The translations under genes were made by a program, and so were the position numbers. Below, piece after piece: positions 34,267 through 44,057 of a stretch of DNA of 64,000 nt. The notes under the pieces are model-generated. The model was not told where the DNA came from. It did no database searches and was given only the letters and a program-made list of their open reading frames with translations. The stretch is from Sulfurovaceae bacterium (GTDB lineage Bacteria; Campylobacterota; Campylobacteria; Campylobacterales; Sulfurovaceae), in NCBI GenBank assembly GCA_028714675.1, contig JAQTLV010000001.1:227507-291506 (forward strand), in the 5' to 3' direction. Positions within the stretch are counted from its first letter, which is position 1; each line of letters opens with the position of its first letter.

Positions 34267-35433
34267 ATGGTTACTATTAAGAAAAATATTTTAAATTTTA
34301 TTATGTTCGTTGCCATGGCAACAATATTTATAAATTGTGATGGCAATAGTCAATCTGCAAAAAATACAAATGCCCCTATTGAAGTAGGAACATATACTAT
34401 AAAATCAAAATCAATTACATTGCAACAAGAGCTTCCAGGTAGAACCAAAGCTACATTATCATCCGAAGTGCGACCACAAATTGGCGGCATAATTCAAAAA
34501 CAGCTATTTGTTGAAGGTGCAGAGGTAAAAAAAGGGGATATACTTTATATCATTGATTCTGCAAAATATAAAGCAACTTATGATGAATCGTATGCAGCAT
34601 ATAAAAATGCACAAGCAGCTATAGAAGCCTCTAGACTAAAAGATCAGCGATATAGAGAATTGGTTAAAGTTTTGGGAGTATCAAAGCAAGAATATGAAGA
34701 TGCACATACTTCATATTTACAAGCAAAAGCAACTGCTGAAGAGAAAAAAGCCGCCATGGAAAGTGCGAAGATAAATCTAGGCTATACGCAGATTAAAGCT
34801 CCAATTTCAGGTCGCATAGGAACTTCAAGCGTAACAGAAGGAACATTAGTTACATCAGACCAGACAACTGCATTGGCAACCATTCGTACACTTAATCCAA
34901 TTTATGTTGATTTTACACAATCTAGTGTTCAATTGTTAAATTTGAAAAGGTTATTACAACAAAAATCAATCCATTCTGGTAGTACAAATGTTCGTTTAAA
35001 ATTGGAGAATGATGTTTTATATGAGCATAATGGCACGCTTAAATTACAAGAGGTGGCAGTTGATGAGGCGACAGGCTCTGTTACATTAAGAGCAGAATTT
35101 TCAAATCCTGAAAACATATTACTTCCTGGTATGTATGTGAAAGTTATTGTAGATGAAGCTGTAAATACACACGCAATTTTAGCACCACAACAAGGCATTA
35201 GTAGAAATCCAAAAGGAGAAGCTACTGCATTAGTTGTAGGCAAAAGTGGTAAAGTCGAACAGCGTAATATTATTGTTGATAGAACAATAGGAGACCAATG
35301 GCTTGTTAAATCTGGACTTAAAGAAAATGATCGTCTAATTGTAGAAGGATTAAACAAAATAAAAATTGGCGATACAGTACGTCCAGTAGATATATCTTCT
35401 AAGTTATATCCAAATACTTCTAAAAGTAATTAA
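34267..35433 (+). CDS. RND efflux periplasmic adaptor (membrane fusion protein)
   Basis: 388 residues. The leader ends in a lipobox-like IFINC, so a lipid-anchored adaptor as in AcrA is likely. Domains in order: membrane-proximal start (IEVGTYTIKSKSITLQQELP), lipoyl half-motifs (GGIIQKQLFVEGAEVKKGDI and LGYTQIKAPISGRIG), an alpha-hairpin between them, a beta-barrel and a C-terminal membrane-proximal domain. It bridges the inner-membrane pump and the outer-membrane channel encoded by the next two genes, 2 bases and then 1 base apart. It starts 21 bases after the TetR-type palindrome. Confidence 0.92.
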   Translation: MVTIKKNILNFIMFVAMATIFINCDGNSQSAKNTNAPIEVGTYTIKSKSITLQQELPGRTKATLSSEVRPQIGGIIQKQLFVEGAEVKKGDILYIIDSAKYKATYDESYAAYKNAQAAIEASRLKDQRYRELVKVLGVSKQEYEDAHTSYLQAKATAEEKKAAMESAKINLGYTQIKAPISGRIGTSSVTEGTLVTSDQTTALATIRTLNPIYVDFTQSSVQLLNLKRLLQQKSIHSGSTNVRLKLENDVLYEHNGTLKLQEVAVDEATGSVTLRAEFSNPENILLPGMYVKVIVDEAVNTHAILAPQQGISRNPKGEATALVVGKSGKVEQRNIIVDRTIGDQWLVKSGLKENDRLIVEGLNKIKIGDTVRPVDISSKLYPNTSKSN

Positions 35434-35435
35434 AA

Positions 35436-38400
35436 ATGGGCAAATTTTTTATTGAACGCCCTATATTTGCTTGGGTAATATCTATTATTATTATGTTAGC
35501 AGGAATTGGCTCGATTACATCTTTGCCAGTTGCTCAGTATCCAGACATCGCACCACCAACTATTAAAATTTCTACTACATATACAGGGGCATCCGCAGAA
35601 ACAGTAGAAAATAGTGTTACTCAGATTTTAGAGCAACAATTAACTGGTTTAGACGGATTGCTTTATTTTTCTTCTTCTAGTAGTTCTTCTGGACAAGCTA
35701 GTATAGATGTTTCTTTTAAGCAAGGCACAAATGCAGATACAGCACAAGTTCAGGTGCAAAATAAAATTTCTCAAGCGACAACAAGACTTCCAAGTGCTGT
35801 ACAAAAATATGGTGTTAATGTAACAAAATCACAAAGTGATATGCTTATGATTCTTGCGCTATATGATGAAACAGATAAATCAACAGCAACAGATATTTCA
35901 GATTATATGGTTAGCAATATGCAAGATGCCATTGCTAGAGTTGATGGTGTTGGGAGTATACGAGTATTTGGCTCCCAATATGCTATGCGTATATGGTTAG
36001 ATCCTTCTAAGTTGTTGGCATATAAGTTAAATCCTTCTGACATTTCTAATGCTATTTTGGCACAAAATGTTCAAGTTTCTGCCGGAAAAATTGGTGCTAT
36101 GCCAACTTTGAACAACCAACAACTCAATGCAACCGTAACAGCAGAATCAAAACTACAAACTCCAGAAGAATTTCGTAATATTATTGTAAAACATAGTAGT
36201 GATGGTGCATTGGTACGCCTATCTGATGTTGCTCGTGTTGAACTTGGAAGTGAAAGTTATGATAACGTTCCCCGCCTTAATGCTCATCCAGCATCTGGAC
36301 TTGCTGTTATGTTGGCGCCAGACGCTAATGCACTATCAACAGCAGAGCGCGTTCGTGCTGTTGTTGAAAAAATGCAAAGTAGTATGCCGCAAGGCTATAA
36401 AGTAGCTTATCCAAAAGATAGTACAAAATTTATTAAAATATCAATAAGTGAAGTTGTAAAAACACTTTTTGAAGCAATCGGGTTAGTTGTTATTATTATG
36501 TTCATATTTTTGCAAAATTGGAGAGCCACATTAATTCCAGCCATAGCAGTTCCAGTTGTTTTGTTGGGTACATTTGGAATCTTGTATGTTTTTGGATATT
36601 CAATCAATACTTTGACAATGTTTGCAATGGTTTTATCAATAGGTTTACTCGTAGATGACGCTATTGTCGTTGTAGAAAATGTTGAAAGAATTATGCGTGA
36701 GCAACACCTTGATGCACATCAAGCAACAGTAAAATCCATGGATGAAGTAAGTAGTGCACTTATTGGTATTGCTACAGTTCTTTCAGCAGTATTTTTACCA
36801 ATGGCATTTTTTGAAGGTTCAACAGGTGTTATATATAGACAATTTTCTATCACCATAGTATCATCAATGATTTTATCAGTTGTAGTAGCACTAACATTAA
36901 CACCAGCTCTTTGTGCAACACTTTTGAATCATGTAAGCCAAACACATTCAAACAAAGGTTTTTTTAAGTGGTTTAATAAATCATTTGACATTATGACTAA
37001 ACGATACGAAAAAAGAGTTTTGCTTGTATTAGATAAACCAACACGCTGGATGATTATTTATGTTGTTATTATTGCAGTTATGTCAATCCTTGTTTTAAGA
37101 TTGCCTACAGGATTTCTCCCTGTTGAAGATCAAGGATCAATTATGGTTCAAATATCTTTGCCTGAAGGTGCTTCTGTAAAACGAACTGTGGCAGTTGCAA
37201 AGGATATTGAGAAGTATTTTTTAAATAATGAATCAAATACTACAGATACAATTTTTACTATTTCAGGATTTAATTTTAGTGGAAGTGGACAAAATGCTGG
37301 GATGGCTTTTGTAAACTTGAAAGACTGGGATGAACGAAAAGATGCTGGCAATAGTGCTGGAGAGATTGTTTCTAGAGTTAATAAGACACTATCATCCACT
37401 AGAGATGCACAAATATTTGCTTTAAATCCGCCAGCAATTAGAGGATTAGGTAATAGCAATGGATTTGATTTTCAACTTCAAGCAAATGCAGGAACAAATA
37501 GAGATACGCTAAAAACTATGAGAGATCAACTCCTTGGAGAAGCTTCTAAGGATACCATGTTGAGTGCCGTTCGTTTAGGAAGTATGTCAGAAACTTCACA
37601 ATTGCATGTTAATATAGATCAGGCTAAAGCAGTAGCATTGGGACTTTCATTATCTGATATAGACGATACCCTAAGTGCTGCTTGGGCTGGAAATTATATA
37701 AATGATTTTATTGATCGTGGTCGCGTTAAAAAAGTATATATGCAAGGAGATGCTGCTTTTCGCTCAGCACCAGAAGATCTTTTTAAATGGTATGTTCGTG
37801 GCAGTGATGGTGAGAGTATGACTCCTTTTTCAGCTTTTGCAACTACAAACTGGACATATGGACCTGAGAGTTTATCTCGTTATAATGGCTTAGCTTCTTA
37901 TAGTATACAAGGAGCTGGGAGTAAAGGCGTTGGTTCTGGAGCAGCTATGGACGAAATGGTTAAATTGACACAAAAACTTCCAGTAGGAAGTAGTTATTCA
38001 TGGAGTGGACTTTCATATCAAGAGCAACTTTCAAGTGGTCAAAGCACATTTTTATATGCAATTTCTATATTATTTGTTTTTTTATGTTTAGCTGCTTTGT
38101 ATGAGAGCTGGTCTATTCCATTTTCTGTTCTTATGGTTATTCCACTTGGTATAATTGGAGCAGTTATTGCTGCATCTGTACGCGGGTTAGAAAATGATGT
38201 TTATTTTCAAGTAGCATTATTAACTGTTATTGGGTTATCATCTAAAAATGCAATTTTAATTGTTGAATTTGCCTCAACGGCTTTTGAGCGAGGTCGTTCG
38301 TTGCATGAAGCAGCTATGGAAGGTGCTAAACTTAGATTGCGACCTATATTGATGACATCAATGGCATTTGTGGTAGGTGTTTTACCATTAGCCATTTCTA

Positions 38401-38576
38401 CAGGAGCAGGTGCAAAAAGCAGAATTTCAATCGGATCTGGTATCGTTGGAGGTACTCTTAGCGCAACTTTTTTGGCTATCGTTATGGTTCCTTTGTTTTT
38501 TGTTTTAGTCAATACTATATTTAAAACAAAGGCTAATCGAAAAAATTTGCCAACTGATAATATAAATGGTGATTGA
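35436..38576 (+). CDS. RND multidrug efflux pump, HAE1 (AcrB-like) family
   Basis: 1046 residues, standard length. Start MGKFFIERPIFAWVISI is the family hallmark. TM4 carries the proton-relay Asp pair in LSIGLLVDDAIVVVENVERI; TM10 contains the conserved Lys in GLSSKNAILIVEFA. Two periplasmic porter/docking halves and 12 membrane helices are present. It exports hydrophobic or amphipathic compounds by proton antiport. By eye, CGN arginine codons outnumber AGA here, unlike the nuo genes, hinting at different ancestry. Confidence 0.95.
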   Translation: MGKFFIERPIFAWVISIIIMLAGIGSITSLPVAQYPDIAPPTIKISTTYTGASAETVENSVTQILEQQLTGLDGLLYFSSSSSSSGQASIDVSFKQGTNADTAQVQVQNKISQATTRLPSAVQKYGVNVTKSQSDMLMILALYDETDKSTATDISDYMVSNMQDAIARVDGVGSIRVFGSQYAMRIWLDPSKLLAYKLNPSDISNAILAQNVQVSAGKIGAMPTLNNQQLNATVTAESKLQTPEEFRNIIVKHSSDGALVRLSDVARVELGSESYDNVPRLNAHPASGLAVMLAPDANALSTAERVRAVVEKMQSSMPQGYKVAYPKDSTKFIKISISEVVKTLFEAIGLVVIIMFIFLQNWRATLIPAIAVPVVLLGTFGILYVFGYSINTLTMFAMVLSIGLLVDDAIVVVENVERIMREQHLDAHQATVKSMDEVSSALIGIATVLSAVFLPMAFFEGSTGVIYRQFSITIVSSMILSVVVALTLTPALCATLLNHVSQTHSNKGFFKWFNKSFDIMTKRYEKRVLLVLDKPTRWMIIYVVIIAVMSILVLRLPTGFLPVEDQGSIMVQISLPEGASVKRTVAVAKDIEKYFLNNESNTTDTIFTISGFNFSGSGQNAGMAFVNLKDWDERKDAGNSAGEIVSRVNKTLSSTRDAQIFALNPPAIRGLGNSNGFDFQLQANAGTNRDTLKTMRDQLLGEASKDTMLSAVRLGSMSETSQLHVNIDQAKAVALGLSLSDIDDTLSAAWAGNYINDFIDRGRVKKVYMQGDAAFRSAPEDLFKWYVRGSDGESMTPFSAFATTNWTYGPESLSRYNGLASYSIQGAGSKGVGSGAAMDEMVKLTQKLPVGSSYSWSGLSYQEQLSSGQSTFLYAISILFVFLCLAALYESWSIPFSVLMVIPLGIIGAVIAASVRGLENDVYFQVALLTVIGLSSKNAILIVEFASTAFERGRSLHEAAMEGAKLRLRPILMTSMAFVVGVLPLAISTGAGAKSRISIGSGIVGGTLSATFLAIVMVPLFFVLVNTIFKTKANRKNLPTDNINGD

Positions 38577-38577
38577 T

Positions 38578-39993
38578 ATGCAATATTTGAATAAACTAAA
38601 ACTTATTATAGCAACTGGATGTACATTTTATTTTAGTGCATGTACTATGCTTGCACCAGAATATAAAAGACCATTATCACCAATTCCATCTGAATGGAAC
38701 AATGATATATCTAAAAAACAAAATGGTTCATCAATAGATGGCAACAATGTTTTTACAATGCCTTGGAAAGAGGTTGTTTTAGATGAAAAAATTCAACATG
38801 TCATAGAAATAGCTTTTAAACAAAGCCGTTCATTACGTGAAGCTGTAGCAAATATAGAATCAGCCAAAGCAACATACAATGTGCAAAATGCTTCAGAATT
38901 TCCAACAATAAGTGCAGGATTGTCAGGCAATAGAGGAAAGACACAAAGTTCATCTCCATTGATTACACAAACTTATTCGGCTACAGTAGGTGTTAGTAGT
39001 TATGAGCTTGATTTGTTTGGGAAAGCTCATAATTTATCAACAGCCGAGTATGAGAAATATTTATCTTTACAAGAGAACCAGCGTTCACTTCGCATTACAC
39101 TCGTTTCTGAGATAGTGACAGCATGGTTAACTTTAGCCTCTGATAAAAATATGTTAGAACTCTCACAATCAACAGAAATTAGTGCTAAAAAAACATTAGA
39201 TCTTATGCAGCGAAAAGTTGATTTAGGTGTTAGTTCGGCATTGGATCTTTATCAAGCACAAACACTTTATTATCAAGCACAAGCCGATATTGCCAAATAT
39301 AAAACAAAAGTTGAGCAAGATAAAAATGCCCTTAATTTATTGGCCGGTGAAATAATTGATGATAAGTGGCTTCCAGAAGGTTTAAACGAAAACAAAAAAT
39401 ATTTAGCCCAAGTCCCAACGAATATGTCTTCAAGTGTTCTTTTAAATAGACCAGATATACTTTCTGCAGAACATAATCTCAAATCTGCCAATGCAAATAT
39501 AGGTGTAGCACGTGCAGCTTATTTTCCATCTATTTCTATAACTGCAGATAAGGGATTGGTAAGTGCTGCTTTATCTCACCTTTTTAGTGGCGGTGCTACA
39601 TCTGTTTGGTCATTTGTGCCAAATCTTACTTTGCCTATTTTTGATTTTGGTGCCAAAAAATCAAATTTAGATTATACAAAATCACAAAAAGATTATTATA
39701 TAGCAGCATATGAATTAGCCATACAAACAGCATTTAAAGAAGTCGCTGATGCTTTGGCTCGCAGACAAACAATCGAAGATCAACTCGATGCACAAAACAA
39801 GCTAGTTCAAGCATCAAAAAACAGTTATACAATATCAAATCTTCGCTATAAAAGTGGCATAGATACCTATCTTAATGCATTAATTGCACAACGAACATTT
39901 TATGCTGCACAACAAACACTTATTTCTGTTCAGCTAGAAGAGATGACAAATAGAATTACACTATATAGAGTACTTGGAGGTGGCGAAGAATGA
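38578..39993 (+). CDS. efflux outer-membrane channel (TolC-like, NodT/OprM family)
   Basis: 471 residues from the ATG at 38578, one base after the pump stop; an ATG at 38566 is also in frame. The leader ends in the lipobox FSAC, followed by TMLAPEYKRP, the usual N-terminus of lipid-anchored OprM-like proteins. Two duplicated outer-membrane-efflux repeats are visible, with motifs VGVSSYELDLFGKAHN and, in the second half, LNRPDILSAEHNLKSANANIGVARAAYFPSI in part. It is the exit duct of the tripartite pump. Confidence 0.92.
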   Translation: MQYLNKLKLIIATGCTFYFSACTMLAPEYKRPLSPIPSEWNNDISKKQNGSSIDGNNVFTMPWKEVVLDEKIQHVIEIAFKQSRSLREAVANIESAKATYNVQNASEFPTISAGLSGNRGKTQSSSPLITQTYSATVGVSSYELDLFGKAHNLSTAEYEKYLSLQENQRSLRITLVSEIVTAWLTLASDKNMLELSQSTEISAKKTLDLMQRKVDLGVSSALDLYQAQTLYYQAQADIAKYKTKVEQDKNALNLLAGEIIDDKWLPEGLNENKKYLAQVPTNMSSSVLLNRPDILSAEHNLKSANANIGVARAAYFPSISITADKGLVSAALSHLFSGGATSVWSFVPNLTLPIFDFGAKKSNLDYTKSQKDYYIAAYELAIQTAFKEVADALARRQTIEDQLDAQNKLVQASKNSYTISNLRYKSGIDTYLNALIAQRTFYAAQQTLISVQLEEMTNRITLYRVLGGGEE

Positions 39994-40071
39994 TTTTGGC
40001 TTTTAGTGAGTTTGTTCCAGCTTTTAATACAATTTATATTACAATGTATTAAAATTTATAGGTGATTGCAT

Positions 40072-40662
40072 ATGAAAATCGTACTAATTAATAAAAGTCC
40101 TGTCGTTTCTGAGTTATTGGCATATGCTTTAAGAGATACCAAACATTCATATAAAGAAATTGATACCTTTGAGCATTTAAGTGGTGATTTCGATTTAATT
40201 ATATTGGATGATCCATTTTTAAATAACAATATATATTTAGAGTATGTTGAAAATAAACCATGCATAATTTTATCTACTAAACATTTAGTTGATAATTACG
40301 CCAACCTAAGTAAACAAGCCAAAATTGTCCAAAAACCATTTTTACCAAAAGATATATTAGAAGTTATAAACTCATTAGATAATGAACTAAAAACCGCTAT
40401 TTTAGATAAAGAAGAAGTTGGGAAGATACAACAATTATTGGGCGGCAATGAAAACAATCAAGAATTAGAGAATGAAGCAGATTCGTGTAAATATGTTAAA
40501 AGTAAGAAAAAGTATAAAGATAATATAAGTTATATTTTTGACAAAAACCTAAAAACAAAAGAGAAAGAATTGTTAAATACCATTTTGGACATGAAGCCAA
40601 AAAAATTAAAAAAATTCCTCAAAAATTCGAATATTAGACTTAATATAGAGATAAAAGAGTAA
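40072..40662 (+). CDS. degenerate response-regulator-like protein of unknown function
   Basis: 196 residues. The first 110 look like a receiver fold: KIVLINKSPVVSELLAYAL (first strand, but without the acidic pair), DFDLIILDDPF (third strand with Asp), IILSTKH (fourth) and KIVQKPFLPKDIL with the receiver-like Lys-Pro. Loss of the acidic pair suggests a pseudo-receiver that is not phosphorylated normally. The C-terminal half is charged (KSKKKYKDN, KEKELLNTI) with no known domain. It is 2 bases before gmk and probably co-expressed. The ATG at 40072 is preferred over a TTG at 40066. Confidence 0.6.
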   Translation: MKIVLINKSPVVSELLAYALRDTKHSYKEIDTFEHLSGDFDLIILDDPFLNNNIYLEYVENKPCIILSTKHLVDNYANLSKQAKIVQKPFLPKDILEVINSLDNELKTAILDKEEVGKIQQLLGGNENNQELENEADSCKYVKSKKKYKDNISYIFDKNLKTKEKELLNTILDMKPKKLKKFLKNSNIRLNIEIKE

Positions 40663-40664
40663 TA

Positions 40665-41270
40665 ATGTCAATAGTTGTCATATCTGGTCCAAGTGGCGCA
40701 GGAAAAAGCACCATTATAAATAAATCTATTGAGCATATAGGAAGCTTTTATTTTTCTATCTCTACCACCACAAGATTACCAAGAGCAGGCGAAGTGAATG
40801 GCAGAGAGTATTTTTTTGTGACAAAAGAAGAGTTTGAAGCAGATATAAAAGAGGGCAATTTTTTAGAATTTGCACAAGTACATGATAATTACTATGGGAC
40901 ATCTTTAAAGCCCGTATTAAATGCTTTAAATGAAGGGAAGTTGGTTATTTTTGATATAGATGTACAAGGACATGCATTAGTTCAAGAAAAACTAAGTAAA
41001 ACAACCACTTCGGTGTTCATCACCCCGCCAAGTTTATCTGAGTTAGAATTTAGGCTAAAAAATAGATCTCTTGACAATGAAGAGAATATTAAAAGAAGAT
41101 TGGAAAATGCAAAAAAAGAGATTAAATCAATAAAAGAATATGACTATATAATCATAAATGATGATATCGAAAAAGCCACAAAAGAATTTATCTCTGTTTG
41201 CAATTCGGCAAGATTGAAGCTAAGTGATGAAGAGATTGATAAAATCATATCATTTTGGGAAAAATCTTAA
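40665..41270 (+). CDS. gmk: guanylate kinase
   Basis: 201 residues. P-loop SGPSGAGKSTI; GMP-binding segment STTTRLPRAGEVNGREYFFV; the conserved FDIDVQG. It phosphorylates GMP to GDP in the cytoplasm. First well-known gene of a gmk-tatA-argS series shared across the phylum. Confidence 0.96.
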   Translation: MSIVVISGPSGAGKSTIINKSIEHIGSFYFSISTTTRLPRAGEVNGREYFFVTKEEFEADIKEGNFLEFAQVHDNYYGTSLKPVLNALNEGKLVIFDIDVQGHALVQEKLSKTTTSVFITPPSLSELEFRLKNRSLDNEENIKRRLENAKKEIKSIKEYDYIIINDDIEKATKEFISVCNSARLKLSDEEIDKIISFWEKS

Positions 41271-41313
41271 AAACGCAAAAGGCACTCTTTATCAAAATAG
41301 ATAAAAAATTGTG

Positions 41314-41319
41314 TATAAT
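41314..41319 (+). promoter_or_regulatory. -10 box of tatA
   Basis: TATAAT in a GTGTATAAT context, 29 bases before the tatA ATG; no -35 consensus. Confidence 0.5.
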
Positions 41320-41347
41320 TTGCTTAAATCATTAAAAGGAAATTTAA

Positions 41348-41575
41348 ATGGGATCTTTTAGCATGGGCCATTGGCTGATAGTTTTAGCCGTAATTGTACT
41401 TCTTTTTGGAGCAAAAAAAATACCTGAACTAGCAAAGGGTTTAGGAAAAGGCATAAAAGACTTTAAAGAAGCTGTAAAAGAGGATGAAGAAAGTGATGAT
41501 ACAAAAGAGTTGACATCTGCCGAAGATAGCGAAATAAAATCAACCAAATCAACAAAAACTACAAAAAAAAGTTAA
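41348..41575 (+). CDS. tatA: twin-arginine translocase subunit TatA
   Basis: 75 residues: one membrane helix ([19 protein letters not shown]), the hinge [17 protein letters not shown] and an acidic/basic cytoplasmic tail ending in a Thr/Lys-rich stretch. It forms the translocation pore for folded proteins. No tatC or tatB neighbour is seen; argS follows by 30 bases. Confidence 0.93.
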   Translation: MGSFSMGHWLIVLAVIVLLFGAKKIPELAKGLGKGIKDFKEAVKEDEESDDTKELTSAEDSEIKSTKSTKTTKKS

Positions 41576-41605
41576 TTTGCAAAAGCAAATTGACTTAGAA
41601 ACAAT

Positions 41606-43303
41606 ATGAAATTTAAATCATTAATCAACGATACACTACAAGAGGCATTTAATAAAATAAATATTGCCCCAGAATTAATAACGGTAAGCGATGCATCAAA
41701 ACCAGAATTTGGAGATTTCCAATATAATGGGATAATGGCAATAGCTAAAAAATTAGGTTCTAATCCAAGGGACATAGCTTCTCTTTTGGTAGATAATATT
41801 CATAGTGATATGATAAGCAAAGTAGAAGTTGCAGGACCAGGGTTCGTAAATATACACATAGATAATAGTTGGCTAGGGAATCAAGTAACTAATATATTTA
41901 AAAGTGAAAATTTTACAATAGAAAAAAACCAAAATCCTAAAACAGTACTTATAGATTATTCGGGTCCTAATATGGCAAAAGAGATGCATGTGGGGCATCT
42001 GAGATCTACTATCATAGGCGATAGTTTAGCAAATTTGTTTGAGTTTTTAGGAGAAAATGTAATTCGTCAAAATCATATAGGTGACTGGGGTACACAGTTT
42101 GGTATGCTTATAGCCTATCTTGAAGAGGTTCAACAAAATAGCAACTTTGATGAACTTAAAAATTTAGAGAATTTTTATAAATTAGCTAAAAAGAGATTTG
42201 ATGAAGATGTAGCTTTTGCCAATAAAGCTAGGGAATATGTAGTAAAAATTCAAAGTGGAGACAAACACTGCTTGGAGCTTTGGCAAAAATTTATAAACAT
42301 ATCACTATCTCATTGTGATGAGGTTTATGAAAAACTTGGGATAAATCTTACAAAAGATAATGTAAGAGCCGAGAGTTTTTATAATGATTTGTTGCCAATA
42401 ATCATATCAAAACTAGAAGCTAGTGGACTGCTTAAAATAAGTGATGGCGCAAAATGTGTATTTTTACCAAATAGCGAAACTCCAATTATCGTCCAAAAAA
42501 GTGATGGTGGATATCTTTATGCTACAACAGACTTAGCAGCTATAAATTATAGGAATGATATTTTAAAAGTTGATAGAGTATGTTATGTTGTTGATGCAAG
42601 ACAAAGTGAACATTTTTCTGGAGTTTTTTGGGTTGCCAAAGAATCAGGACTTTGCAAACAGGATGTTTTGTTGGAACATATTGCTTTTGGTACAATGATG
42701 GACAAGAGTGGCAAACCATTTAAAACTAGAGATGGTGGAACGGTTAAACTTGTAGATTTGCTTGATGAAGCTATAGTTAGAGCAAAAGATACAATAAACG
42801 ATAGAGCCAATTTTGCCGATGAAGAGATAGAGAAATTAGCCAAAACAATAGGAATAGGTGCTGTTAAATATAGTGATTTAAGTATCAATAGAGAATCAAA
42901 TTATATTTTTGATTGGGACAAAATGCTCTCTTTCGATGGGAACACATCGCTTTATATGCAATATGCGTATGCAAGAATACAAAGTATTTTAAATAAATTT
43001 GATAGTGAAATTTTTGGAAATATTGAATTGCAATCAGACATTGAACATAAATTGGCAATTATGCTTTTGGGCTTTGAAGATATTTTAAATAGAGCTGCAA
43101 ATGATGCAACTCCTCATACTATAACTAGCTATTTATATGATTTGGCAACAATATTTATGAGATTTTATGAACAAAGCCCAATATTAAAAGATGATATACC
43201 AACTGATATCAAAATGAGCAGACTTATGTTATCTTCAATTACTGCTCGTACAATCAAAAAAGGTTTGGAAATTTTAGGTATAGAGGTAGTAGATAGATTA
43301 TAG
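41606..43303 (+). CDS. argS: arginine--tRNA ligase
   Basis: 565 residues. The class I HIGH signature is HVGH in AKEMHVGHLRSTIIGDS; the KMSKS position reads MDKSGKPFKTRDGG, as usual for ArgRS. It has the N-terminal Add1 domain and a C-terminal DALR anticodon-binding domain starting near NASLYMQYAYARI-type sequence. Full length and intact. Confidence 0.96.
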   Translation: MKFKSLINDTLQEAFNKINIAPELITVSDASKPEFGDFQYNGIMAIAKKLGSNPRDIASLLVDNIHSDMISKVEVAGPGFVNIHIDNSWLGNQVTNIFKSENFTIEKNQNPKTVLIDYSGPNMAKEMHVGHLRSTIIGDSLANLFEFLGENVIRQNHIGDWGTQFGMLIAYLEEVQQNSNFDELKNLENFYKLAKKRFDEDVAFANKAREYVVKIQSGDKHCLELWQKFINISLSHCDEVYEKLGINLTKDNVRAESFYNDLLPIIISKLEASGLLKISDGAKCVFLPNSETPIIVQKSDGGYLYATTDLAAINYRNDILKVDRVCYVVDARQSEHFSGVFWVAKESGLCKQDVLLEHIAFGTMMDKSGKPFKTRDGGTVKLVDLLDEAIVRAKDTINDRANFADEEIEKLAKTIGIGAVKYSDLSINRESNYIFDWDKMLSFDGNTSLYMQYAYARIQSILNKFDSEIFGNIELQSDIEHKLAIMLLGFEDILNRAANDATPHTITSYLYDLATIFMRFYEQSPILKDDIPTDIKMSRLMLSSITARTIKKGLEILGIEVVDRL

Positions 43304-43316
43304 ATAGGAGACTACA

Positions 43317-43643
43317 ATGGTTAAAATAGGTTTATTAATTATTTTTTTTATGGTTATATTTTTGATATTTTTCCATAAAAAAATTAATTTTCCAACTATT
43401 GTTATTTCTTCTGTAAGTTTTGTTATGGTTCTTATTACTGGAGTTTTAGGACTCAATATGAGAGTATTGCCAGTCTTTTTTATAATACATTATATTGCCA
43501 TTATGCTATCAATTATGGCAATTATCTACTATATCATCACAAAAAAATATACTTTGTATATTATCATGTTACCAATTTTTACACTAGCTTTATATATATT
43601 GACAGTATATATAATTGGGGCAAGAGACAATATACCGCTTTGA
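43317..43643 (+). CDS. small integral membrane protein of unknown function
   Basis: 108 residues, almost entirely four hydrophobic helices separated by short basic loops (FFHKKINF, ITKKYTLY). No motif is recognisable. It follows argS by 13 bases and has its own aggaga site. It is probably a real gene because of its length, clear ribosome site and full use of the gap, but its function cannot be guessed. Confidence 0.55.
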   Translation: MVKIGLLIIFFMVIFLIFFHKKINFPTIVISSVSFVMVLITGVLGLNMRVLPVFFIIHYIAIMLSIMAIIYYIITKKYTLYIIMLPIFTLALYILTVYIIGARDNIPL

Positions 43644-43679
43644 TAAAATGGATTTGGCGGACTTTTAGCATCTTAATCT

Positions 43680-43708
43680 TTGACCATTTATCATTTTTTG
43701 GTTATAAT
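43680..43708 (+). promoter_or_regulatory. sigma70-type promoter of acpP
   Basis: TTGACC (43680-43685), 17-bp spacer, TATAAT (43703-43708), 38 bases before the acpP ATG. One of the few pairs in this window with a clear -35. Confidence 0.7.
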
Positions 43709-43745
43709 ACGCCGTCACTATATAAAAAAATACGAGGAGTGTCAA

Positions 43746-43976
43746 ATGGCAATATTTGATGAAGTAAAAGAAGTAGTTGTTGAACAACTTAATGTAAGCG
43801 CTGATGAAGTAAAAGAAGATTCAAAATTTGTTGAAGATTTGGGTGCTGATAGTCTTGATGTTGTTGAGCTTGTTATGGCACTTGAAGAGAAGTTCGATAT
43901 CGAAATTCCTGATGATCAAGCAGAAAAAATTGCAACTGTGGCTGATGCTATTAACTTTATAGAGAGCAATAAATAA
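43746..43976 (+). CDS. acpP: acyl carrier protein
   Basis: 76 residues, acidic four-helix protein. The phosphopantetheine serine lies in [16 protein letters not shown]. It carries growing acyl chains in fatty-acid synthesis. The ATG at 43746 follows gagga; an upstream in-frame extension from 43680 is rejected because it covers the promoter. It leads the acpP-fabF-accA group. Confidence 0.97.
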   Translation: MAIFDEVKEVVVEQLNVSADEVKEDSKFVEDLGADSLDVVELVMALEEKFDIEIPDDQAEKIATVADAINFIESNK

Positions 43977-44057
43977 TACAAACTCCCTTCTTGGGGATTT
44001 TGAGTTGACTTGTGTAAAAATTGTTTTACATTAGTCAGAGCAAAAATAGGAGAAAGC

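Noticed and set aside
43977-44010. Imperfect hairpin between acpP and fabF as a terminator
   Set aside because: The stem is interrupted and lacks a T-run; partial read-through to fabF is as likely, so no feature was made.
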